From Phytophthora colocasiae (taxonomy: Eukaryota; Oomycota; Peronosporomycetes; Peronosporales; Peronosporaceae), in NCBI GenBank assembly GCA_018806915.1, contig JAGKQI010000052.1, positions 620,001-684,000 of the forward strand: a stretch of DNA of 64,000 nucleotides, written 5' to 3'. Position numbers and translations under genes: made by a program. Below the pieces are notes generated by a model, which saw only the letters and a list, made by a program, of their open reading frames with translations, was not told the DNA's origin and ran no database searches. Numbering within the stretch: position 1 is the first letter of the stretch; every line of letters starts with the position of its first letter. Below are positions 39,201-46,960 of this stretch, piece by piece.

Positions 39201-40137
39201 TGGCGATATCACGTTCAAGGAGCTGATGCGAACTCTGATGGCAGTCATGATGTCCGCAGAAGGGATTGGAATGGCATCGACGTTTCTAGCCGACTCGGAT
39301 CACGCTCTCAAAGCTGGAAAGGCAATTGTTGATCTTCGTGATCGAGAAGTTCCTATCGATTCCTTTGATGATACCGGGTTAAAGCCTGCAACACTTGAAG
39401 GCAAGATCGAGTTTAAAAACGTCACCTTCCGATATCCCACAAGGCCCGAAGTCACTGTCCTTCGCAACTACAACCTCACCATCGAAGCTGGACAGACCGT
39501 GGCTTTCTGTGGACCAAGCGGGGGAGGTAAAAGCACTGGTGTATCGCTTATCGAGAGGTTCTACGACCCCATTGAAGGTCAAGTGCTGCTTGATGGAGTT
39601 GATACACGTGACCTCAATCTCAACTGGCTGCGCAGTCAGATCGGTCTGGTCGGTCAGGAACCCACACTGTTCATCGGTACTATCGCTGAGAACATCGCCT
39701 ACGGATTGGCGGATCAGCCGAGTCAACAAGAGATTGAAGACGCTGCCAAGATGGCCAACGCGCATGGATTCATCACAAAATTCCCAGACGGCTACGACAC
39801 ACAAGTGGGAATGAAGGGTGAGCAGCTCTCCGGCGGTCAGAAACAGCGTATCGCCATCGCTCGTGCCATCTTGAAGAATCCGAACATCTTACTACTGGAT
39901 GAAGCCACGAGTGCGTTGGACTCGGAGAGTGAGAAGGTGGTGCAGGAGGCTCTGGACAAGGTGGTGGCGTTGAAGCGGCGAACGACGATCATCATTGCTC
40001 ATCGGTTGTCGACGATCCGTAAGGCGGACAAGATTTGTGTGGTGAGTGGTGGCAAGATCGCGGAGCAGGGTACCCACCAGGAACTGATCAACTTGAAGGG
40101 AATTTACGCCAAATTGGCGCAGCAGTCATCTAAATGA
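36261..40137 (+). pseudogene. ABCB full transporter, copy ABC4, broken by a 2-nt deletion
   Basis: Starts at ATG 36261 (MAPSPVTTDATEDPTTEYSQ) and reads normally through TMD1 to NDYNVTI in the first NBD. Compared with ABC1 and ABC3, two bases are missing at about 37551, just before the NBD1 Walker A, and the frame then stops at 37619. From 37549 another phase carries the rest of the protein without interruption: GSSGGGKST, LSGGQKQRVAIARA, TMD2, and NBD2 with GPSGGGKST and LSGGQKQRIAIARA, to the stop at 40137. All else is intact, so this is either a very young pseudogene or a base-calling error. It is the sister copy of ABC2. Confidence 0.88.
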
Positions 40138-40198
40138 TGGGGCATCAGGCTGAATAGAATATGAGGAAGTAGCTGCCACATGAATAATAATGTTCTTC

Positions 40199-41176
40199 TT
40201 ACTCCATTCCTGGGAACTTCACACAAGTGTGAAATTCTCCACTTTCTCCCATAAGATCGATCTGATGAGCCATCTCTGCATTGTTTCGTTCCTGGACTAG
40301 CTTCCAGTCATACACTTGACCAATTTTCCACTGTTCTCCGGTTCGTTCCTCATCGATATTCGAGAAGTAGATTTTGGCGCCAGTCTTACGACACAGATGC
40401 TCAAGCGAAGGCAGCAACTCCGTCTCGTAATTTTTCTTCCACACTGGGAATCGCAACTTGTAGTCCTTTCCGAATGTTTGTTCGCGCCACACTCGGATAT
40501 CTTCCAAATGGAGATCGCCAAACACGAGCGAAGATATTGAAGAGGAAGTCTGCGTGGGAGCCTTGCGGGATTTTTTCACGTGCTTCAAATGTTCGGGGAT
40601 ATCACGCAGAGCACTACGTAGAGCGTCCGTATACTCGTCTCCGAGGGCAACAGCAACCAAACACAATGGAAGCTCCAGAGCTTCAGCTTGAGCAGCAACA
40701 GTTTGAGATGAAATGTTCTGGATAGGAACGAAGTTCGTCTTCGGGTCGATCGTCGTAAGAAGCACTACACGAGGCATTGGTTTATCCTCAGAAGCGTACG
40801 TTTCAAATAATCCACTTAAAGCAAGGAATGAGTCTTTGCCACCACTCCAGAACACCACAACGAGGTCATTCGGCTCATCGGAAGCAGCAGTAGCACCCTC
40901 GGGCCAGAGCAATTGACCACCGGGTGAATCTTTCGCGAACCCTCGCGAACGACGTCGCGGCTGCAGAAAAACACTTCCGGTGAGTGCATTCTTCCTGCGA
41001 GATGGATCTTTAACGTTTGCGTGGCCATATGGGCAGTGGCGACAACCATTTCCACAACAAACCTGCCGCTCCTTCAGGATATACGCTGTCATGACGGAAT
41101 ATCCCGTAGCTGGGTCCGTATACATCGCCTGCTTGTTCACACACGCAACATGGTGAAGCTCCTCAATCTCCAGCAT
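40199..41176 (-). CDS. DPH6-like ATP-binding protein fused to a Cys-rich DUF5522-like domain
   Basis: 325 residues from the ATG at 41176; the frame is open to 41317 but the only in-frame ATG is this one. Residues 25-52 carry a compact Cys cluster (CC at 40-41, C45, C48 followed by PYGH), as in DUF5522. Residues 106-117 are VVVFWSGGKDSF, the PP-loop ATP pyrophosphatase motif of the adenine-nucleotide alpha-hydrolase fold. The C-terminal GESGEFHTCV matches the conserved end of diphthine-ammonia ligase (DPH6/DUF71) proteins, which amidate diphthine on elongation factor 2 in the cytosol. The middle has FGDLHLEDIRVWRE, also typical. The role as diphthamide enzyme is inferred. It is convergent with ABC4, 61 bp apart. 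Confidence 0.78.
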   Translation of the reverse strand: MLEIEELHHVACVNKQAMYTDPATGYSVMTAYILKERQVCCGNGCRHCPYGHANVKDPSRRKNALTGSVFLQPRRRSRGFAKDSPGGQLLWPEGATAASDEPNDLVVVFWSGGKDSFLALSGLFETYASEDKPMPRVVLLTTIDPKTNFVPIQNISSQTVAAQAEALELPLCLVAVALGDEYTDALRSALRDIPEHLKHVKKSRKAPTQTSSSISSLVFGDLHLEDIRVWREQTFGKDYKLRFPVWKKNYETELLPSLEHLCRKTGAKIYFSNIDEERTGEQWKIGQVYDWKLVQERNNAEMAHQIDLMGESGEFHTCVKFPGME

Positions 41177-41521
41177 CTCCGCTGACTTAGTCTCTACCGT
41201 TGGTTTGGAGTCAATCGATAGCAGTGACGTATCAAATCGTTTGTAAGGGAATGAAGAGCTTTCCAGCCATTCACTATCAGGCTCATGGAGCGCATGCACC
41301 AACCACTCCAACGCCACAATTAGACGCCGTGTAGGTCGCGTGAAGACAGCACATTAAGAACACCAAAACGGTGTGAATTTCACAGGTTCTGACACACTAA
41401 TTATTTTGGTTGCAGAACACTTTGCGGTGATTGCACATCGATCAAGGAAGAGAACACTGGAAAATAACTACTCGGCACAACAGCGCATTTTGACCAATTG
41501 AAAGTCGATAAAATCGTATTT

Positions 41522-43510
41522 ATGGCCATTAGTAGGACAGCATATAGACCGGCAAGCGGTGGCTCTTCACCATTCCTTCGACTGCACTCGAAAAACTCCT
41601 CCAGTGCCCTCACCGCCCTACGACGCCTTCTTTCCCCCAAGATGCCCCAAAGACCAACCTGGATTCCTCTGTGCCACGAGTTAGGAGAAGGCGAAACCAT
41701 CATTTTACTGCAGTGCTTGAAATCGTTCAAGATTTCGAAGAGCCAAACAATGTTCTGCACGCTGTGTGCCAGCCCAACGCCGCATCTCATGCGTTACAAG
41801 CTCCTTAACTGCAGCTGTACTCAGTGCAAGCATGCTGCGCCCTACGCTAAGTGCCCCTGGAGGGGTAAAATGCTAGTGTGCATGGATCGCAATGCTACGT
41901 CATTATTCGAGAGTGGAGACCACGTGACCAGAGCCACACCGCCACGGAGCCCCAGTCTCACGCCTGCCCAGAAAGTGTACGCGAAACAGATGGCTCAGGC
42001 TGGTATGAAGCCCGCTCGAATTCGAACGGCCATGTTGACCCAGTTCTCGCTGCGTCCTGATGACCTCCCGTCCCTCCAAAAAGTGCAAAACGTCGTTTGC
42101 TACTTTCGCCGCACCAAACTTGGCGGCAACGACAGCATGGACAACGTAAGGTCGCTTTTACGAGCCCAAGCATTCCATGGAAACGAGCAAGAACACGAGC
42201 CGTTTACATTTTGTATGCAATCGAGTGAAGATGGACAGCTCAAAGTTGGAAACGGCACAGACCAAAATCCGTTTTTAGTTGGAATTACGACGAAAGCGCT
42301 GCTTCGTCAAGCGGCTCGAGACCCCGCATCCTTCATTTTCCATGTCGATGCTACCTACAAAACCAACCAAGTCGGTTATCCAGTTTTGGTTTGTGGAATT
42401 ACCGATGCCGCTCGCCAATTCCACCTCCTTGCTCTGTTCGTAACATCACAGCAGCAAGAACCGCACTTCACGAACGCATTCGCATCTCTCCGCTGCGTTT
42501 ACAGCAGAGTTGTTGGTCAGCCGCTGCGTGTGGCAAATTTCATGGGCGACGCGGATAGTGCACAGTTCAACGCTGCTGCTGCAGTCTTTGGAGTAGATTG
42601 TTCGTACACGCATCTAATGTGCTTCTACCACTTGCTTGCAAAAGTTGTGGAGCGCACGAAAGGTTTGTCGAAGGAACACAGCAATGCTGTGCTACGTGAC
42701 GTCTACGACATGCATTGCACGCGTGATGTCCAAGACTTTGCCGCTGTTCGCTCGGCATCTCAGTTTCGATGGGAAGAAACCCCAGCTCTCCAGAGCTTCA
42801 GCGAGTACTTCACTCGTGTTTGGCTAAGTAGGCGTTTCAGCAACTGGCAGTGCTATCACACCGCGCCCGGGTTCGCAACAACCAACAACCCGGTTGAGCA
42901 ATTCAACCGGGCGTTAAAGCGCGACTACACTGTGCACCGACTACTGAAAATGGGAGAGCTGCTGCAGCAGCTACGGGCTTGTTGCCGTCAACACTCTATT
43001 GACGTTCGCCGATTCGCTACTACCCCGGCTCCATCCAAGGAGCTGATGAGTCGCGTCAAGGCGCTACAACGCCAGCAGCTCATCCGCGAATACACACCGC
43101 CACGCATGGGTGTTGAATTCTTGCTGGGCACAAGCGCAAACATAGTCAACGTTGTCTACACTCCACCGCTGCGAGTGTACAATGCTGCTACAAAGAGGTA
43201 CAGCGAGCACATACAAGTGTCAGCTCAAATCAGCGCAAACATGGCAAGGCTAGAATCGGAGAACCAACCTGCTACAGGGTGGCCTGTTGATATGGAGAAC
43301 CGCACGTGTCCATGTGGGTACTTCTACAAGTACGCGAGCTGTGTGCACCTACTGTTCGCCATGCAAAGGAGTGCGGTCCTTAATGGCAAAGGCGAGGAGG
43401 TGCTCTTCAACCGCCGTCGCACGTCAAAGCCGAGCTCGCATGGCGTTGGCCTCACGCCGACAGCAGCTGGAAGACCTCCACGTCCCGGACACGCGCTAGA
43501 AAGGGAGTAG
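41522..43510 (+). CDS. MULE-type transposase with SWIM zinc finger, intact frame
   Basis: 662 residues from the ATG at 41522 (a later ATG at 41642, MPQRPTWIPL, is also possible). The N-terminal third has a Cys cluster (CSCTQC, KCPWRGKMLVC) likely to bind DNA. The DDE core is visible: Asp in FHVDATYKTN (about residue 275), Asp in GDADSAQF (about 342) and Glu in NNPVEQFNRALK (about 459). A SWIM finger CPCG ... CVH follows (about 596-610). No frameshift is seen in about 2 kb. I could not find convincing terminal inverted repeats around it, so it may be an autonomous element with diverged ends or a captured gene. It could act in trans on the MULE-like element at 29752. Confidence 0.8.
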   Translation: MAISRTAYRPASGGSSPFLRLHSKNSSSALTALRRLLSPKMPQRPTWIPLCHELGEGETIILLQCLKSFKISKSQTMFCTLCASPTPHLMRYKLLNCSCTQCKHAAPYAKCPWRGKMLVCMDRNATSLFESGDHVTRATPPRSPSLTPAQKVYAKQMAQAGMKPARIRTAMLTQFSLRPDDLPSLQKVQNVVCYFRRTKLGGNDSMDNVRSLLRAQAFHGNEQEHEPFTFCMQSSEDGQLKVGNGTDQNPFLVGITTKALLRQAARDPASFIFHVDATYKTNQVGYPVLVCGITDAARQFHLLALFVTSQQQEPHFTNAFASLRCVYSRVVGQPLRVANFMGDADSAQFNAAAAVFGVDCSYTHLMCFYHLLAKVVERTKGLSKEHSNAVLRDVYDMHCTRDVQDFAAVRSASQFRWEETPALQSFSEYFTRVWLSRRFSNWQCYHTAPGFATTNNPVEQFNRALKRDYTVHRLLKMGELLQQLRACCRQHSIDVRRFATTPAPSKELMSRVKALQRQQLIREYTPPRMGVEFLLGTSANIVNVVYTPPLRVYNAATKRYSEHIQVSAQISANMARLESENQPATGWPVDMENRTCPCGYFYKYASCVHLLFAMQRSAVLNGKGEEVLFNRRRTSKPSSHGVGLTPTAAGRPPRPGHALERE

Positions 43511-43619
43511 CTATGAGCAACAACAACTAGCACCAGTTAGTAGTTAAACAATTTAGCCAAAACTTTGAGTCGCTTACCCTGTTTGCAGTTCGATGTCTCA
43601 TCCTTTTACCTGTATGCTG

Positions 43620-43830
43620 CGTGTACCCCAGCTACTGCGTGCGATTCGAGCTACGTGATGCGGTGCTAGCGTGTCCAGCAAAAGCGTGCAATGCGAGCTG
43701 CCGTAGAACGTGTCCTGTAAATGCGTGCGATGCGAGCTGCGTGATACGAAGTGCCCAGCTACTGCGTCTGCGTGATGCGGAGTGCCCAGCTAGTGCGTGC
43801 GGTGTAAAGCTGCATACCGCGTGGGCTATT
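43620..43830. repeat. Degenerate tandem repeat rich in GTGCGATGCGAGCTGC
   Basis: The segment GCGTGCGATGCGAGCTGCGTGAT and variants recur about every 50-60 bp, mixed with GTGCCCAGCTACTGCG. It is non-coding by appearance and lies downstream of the MULE transposase. Confidence 0.5.
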
Positions 43831-44176
43831 GGCCCCTCCACTTGCCCCGCACGATCCACTCCAGCTCCCCCCTCATCCCGGACGAACACCCACCGAGCGC
43901 ACGCTGGCGCCTCGCCCCGCGCGATCCTCTTTTGCGAAATGCCTGAATGCGCGACTGGCAGCGCCGCCGCGCGTTTATGCCATGGGGACCGCCTGGCTCT
44001 TTTGCTGTGTTCAGTAAGCATTCATTGTGCTTTTCACGGAATTCACTGTGTTTCTTATATTTTCTCTCGCGTGAACATGGACGTGCCGTCCACTAAATAC
44101 ACTAGTGGTATTAGTCAAAGTTGGATACAAGAGCTCTTTCCAAGAGCTGAAAAGGCACCCCATGTCCTCTCATTGG

Positions 44177-44999
44177 TCAAAAATCTCTTGCAATCCAAGA
44201 GATCTCACCCGAGCTTTTTTCTTCCAAGAGATCTCTTGGATTGCAAGAGACAATTAGTGCGTTGATAGCGTAGGAACTCTTTTGCGAGAAGAAATCTTCA
44301 CCATGGTCCTCAGGCTGCTGGGATAAAGGAAACAAAGTGCCGTCAATGAGGCCGATACAATTCGGCAGCTCAGACACCTGCTTAATCCTCTCTGCGATCT
44401 CACGACGCTCTCGCAATCCAGGCCAACAGATTACATCCGATTTTAATCGCATCAATGCCCCCACGACACGTTTAGCTAGCAACGCCTCTGGAGTGTGCCC
44501 TCCGACAGAGAGAAAGTCAGCAGAGCGACCTTGACCGTCCAGCGATCCGAGTATCTTAAGAAGAGCCATCACATGGACCTCAACGCTTGCTTTTTGTAGC
44601 TTACCATCCACACTCTGGAGCTCCGGAGAATTAGCAACCGCCCGGCACACAGCATGAAAATAAAGCCTGGGCATGCGGAAGTGGAGCCTAAAATCGTCGT
44701 CGGGCATCCGACTAAGATAGTAGTGTATTCGCGAAAGGTGGGCGCTCTACGCGCCGTCAGCGCGTGACGTAGCGTCGAGAATCCAGCACCAGATACAGCG
44801 ACGAGTAGCTTATGTCTATGTCTTCGTCACTTGACTCGTCATCACTCGACGCCTCGCTGTCCGCACTGAGACGGAGGTGATTCCCCCATGCGAGGAGCAG
44901 TCCTGACAAGAGCACCTTCTTCCTGCTTAGCGTGGGCACCTTTGGATCTTGATGAACAGTCGTGAGTCCAAGGCTCCAAGAACTTGCAAAGGTAGTCAA
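44177..44999 (-). pseudogene. PIF/Harbinger (HARBI1-like) transposase remnant
   Basis: Minus strand. Up to 44757 a frame ends SLYLVLDSRRYVTR. After a stop and phase change the protein resumes with HLSRIHYYLSRMPDDDFRLH and continues to CIGLIDGTLFPLSQQ, which carries the first catalytic Asp of the DDE_4 nuclease, and FFSQKSSYAINALIVS. It then enters the hairpin at 44184-44250 and stops. The remaining catalytic residues are absent. Confidence 0.7.
44184..44250. repeat. Perfect 23-bp inverted repeat (hairpin) with 21-nt spacer
   Basis: TCTCTTGCAATCCAAGAGAT plus CTC at 44184-44206 pairs exactly with 44228-44250. The right arm also contains the self-palindrome CCAAGAGATCTCTTGG. It replaces the C-terminal half of the Harbinger transposase. 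Confidence 0.85.
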
Positions 45000-45960
45000 A
45001 GTACGTGAGCGTTGATTGGCAGATAGTCTGTGAGCTCAACTCTTGGAAAGAGCTCTTGTATCCAACTTTGACTACCACTGTAGGCATTTCGTCATCAGAT
45101 CTGCTATTCAGCGTCTTCCACCAGCTCCCGACACGTCCTTCCAGTAATTCCGTCTCCGTTTTCTCCAGTGAAAGTCCACACAGTGCCACAACTACCACAT
45201 CGACCTGCTCTCCTCCATCCAGATTCTCCACTACTTGTCCACCTGCAGCTTCGACAATCTCCCTCATCCAGCCTTTCGTGCCCAAGAACAAGGGTTCCAG
45301 CCACTCGACCATCAAGACCTTCGGTTTATCTCTCTTCTCCGTGAAAGCTGCAGCTTGAGCCTTGAACTTCTCTAGTTGATCCAAATGATCTTGAGCCATA
45401 GCTTCTCCTACCTCCTGTACACCTAGAGCTTGTCCAAGCTGTTTGAACTGTGTCACTACTGCTTCCACGAGACTCGTGGGATTGCAAGTGACAATTTGTG
45501 TCAAGTGGCTGGAAGAGGTTAATTCACATTGTGTAGCTGATTCAGTCATGGGATTGACTTGCACTAATTGGTCCAATTGAGCTCCATCGTCTACAGCTTG
45601 TTGGACACTTGCCAAGTCGATGGAGCAGACTTTACACGTGCTTTGAGTGAGGATAACGTCAGGCTTCAAAGCTGCCAGTTTGTCAGCGTATAGGTGATAC
45701 AGTGAAGAAGCACTGGCCAGTGCCTCTCGCACCTGTTTGTCTGTATCTACTGAGCTTGTGAAGGCCGTGCGAGCTGCTGTAAGTACCGGTAGGTCCTGTA
45801 CCGACAAATTTCGGGGGAAATCGCATTCGTGTGAGCGTCCGACGAGCTCTGGAGCTGGAATAGAGGTGGGGAGGCTACGACAGGCGGAGATCAACGCATA
45901 AGCGTTCTCTGTAGCCGACGGGAGGAGGGACACTACGCGCAGGACGCTACGACCAGCCAT
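44842..45960 (-). CDS. Periplasmic-binding-protein-like (BtuF/cobalamin-binding type) protein with transposon-derived C-terminus
   Basis: 372 residues from the ATG at 45960 (MAGRSVLRVV); the longer frame to 46116 begins without supporting features. The opening VVSLLPSATENAYAL, LVGRSHECDFP and LKPDVILTQSTCKVC, with the later VLMVEWLEPLFLGTKGWMREIVEAAGG, match the two-lobed cobalamin/iron-siderophore binding-protein family, here without signal peptide. Its ligand in a eukaryote is unknown. From residue about 296 (45072) the coding sequence is the inverted repeat and interior of the Harbinger-like element, so the last 76 residues (GYKSSFQELSS onward) are not native. The normal C-terminal lobe end appears lost. 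It may be a truncated gene or a chimera. Confidence 0.65.
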   Translation of the reverse strand: MAGRSVLRVVSLLPSATENAYALISACRSLPTSIPAPELVGRSHECDFPRNLSVQDLPVLTAARTAFTSSVDTDKQVREALASASSLYHLYADKLAALKPDVILTQSTCKVCSIDLASVQQAVDDGAQLDQLVQVNPMTESATQCELTSSSHLTQIVTCNPTSLVEAVVTQFKQLGQALGVQEVGEAMAQDHLDQLEKFKAQAAAFTEKRDKPKVLMVEWLEPLFLGTKGWMREIVEAAGGQVVENLDGGEQVDVVVVALCGLSLEKTETELLEGRVGSWWKTLNSRSDDEMPTVVVKVGYKSSFQELSSQTICQSTLTYFDYLCKFLEPWTHDCSSRSKGAHAKQEEGALVRTAPRMGESPPSQCGQRGVE

Positions 45961-46909
45961 GGCGTCTTTTAGAGGTGATCGACCCTTGGAATGGCATGTA
46001 CTGAGGTATAGAATGGCATGTCGGAAAGTAGGTTCACCAGGTTGAGTATTGCAAAAAACCTTGCAAATAGAATGAAAATGGAAGGAATGTGTTTTCTGGT
46101 GGTGCATTCGTCTCATTCTACCGTACTTCGCTGTAGTGGTTTGTATACCTTAAGATATGTGCAGATGCAGGATATACCATGTCCTTTACCACGTCCATGG
46201 CTCCAGTAGAGAGCGGAGCACTGGAGGCAGTGGAGCTGACGGCCACATCAGTATCCTACACAATTTCGGTGCTGCGAATCACGTTGTACCAGCACCACGA
46301 ATGCATGCAGACTGTAGAATGACGGTACTGTACGTGGAGGTGTCGAGGTCCAAATTGGATGAAGCTGGATGAAGTTGTTGTACTACGGATGTGGCATCCG
46401 CCGGAATGAGTGTGCTGCACCACCTGTCAAACTCGATTCCGAGGCGACACGGATCTTTGCGTGAACCTGCCAGAATGCATCGTGATTATACTAGCGATTG
46501 TTGACGGCAAAGCTGTCGCACTGATTAGACTGACTTTTGTCAAGTTAAATTGCATTGACTGGGGATTAAGAGCTGCCTAAGGCAATGCCTTGCTGCCCTC
46601 GACGGTGATCTCAAATCTCTGTAGGATCTCTCCGTCTTCGCAGTAGTCGTACGCACCCCATCTCACCAGAACAGCAACCAAGAACTCGTCAAAAGTGTCA
46701 ATATCATGCTGAATACTGCAGTGCAACAGCTACGCCTCGTAGCCTTACGAATGGCCTGAAGCCTGAAACACTACGCTGCCCAAGAAACCCTCTCCATTCC
46801 GCTTCAAAACGCCGTAACTTCTCCCACAGGTTATCACATAAACCATCCATCCATTTGCATCTTCACCCAGGAATGATTGTCATAGGGTAAACCACGTCCA
46901 CGTCCATCT
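45961..46909. other. Intergenic region upstream of ABC5
   Basis: Apart from the gene fragment at 46577-46829, nothing is recognised. ACATGCCATTC occurs twice about 21 bp apart just upstream of the gene at 45960, resembling tandem initiators. Confidence 0.4.
46577..46829 (-). pseudogene. 3' fragment of an unidentified gene, frameshifted
   Basis: On the minus strand, LWEKLRRFEAEWRGFL through VRLRGVAVALQYSA reads in one phase and FDEFLVAVLVRWGAYDYCED through EITVEGSKALP in the next, ending in TAG at 46577. The two make one sensible protein tail with a single-base phase change between them. No family is recognised and no upstream exon was found, so it is probably a remnant. Confidence 0.4.
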
Positions 46910-46916
46910 TCATTCC
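46910..46916 (+). promoter_or_regulatory. Oomycete initiator-like element before ABC5
   Basis: TCATTCC followed by GCAATTTCCC, 45 nt before the ATG at 46961. Confidence 0.42.
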
Positions 46917-46960
46917 GCAATTTCCCTTCAACACCGCAAGTGTACCGATAGAATACCGGT

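Larger units (their letters stand above)
44114..45072 (-). mobile_element. Harbinger-like DNA element with 37-bp terminal inverted repeats
   Basis: GTCAAAGTTGGATACAAGAG and the next 17 bases at 44114-44150 are repeated inverted at 45036-45072 with one mismatch. Both sides are flanked by TA (44112-44113 and 45073-45074). The interior encodes pieces of a PIF/Harbinger transposase on the minus strand. A Harbinger element normally makes a 3-bp duplication (TWA), and only TA is visible, so the family label rests on the transposase. Its right end lies inside the 3' end of the gene at 44842-45960. Confidence 0.65.

Noticed and set aside
41318..41497. Terminal inverted repeat of the intact MULE transposase (GGTGTGAATTTCAC against a site near 44030)
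   Set aside because: The match is short and imperfect with no target duplication.
41401..41790. Minus-strand frame opposite the MULE transposase start
   Set aside because: It is a mirror of the transposase N-terminus with no own features.
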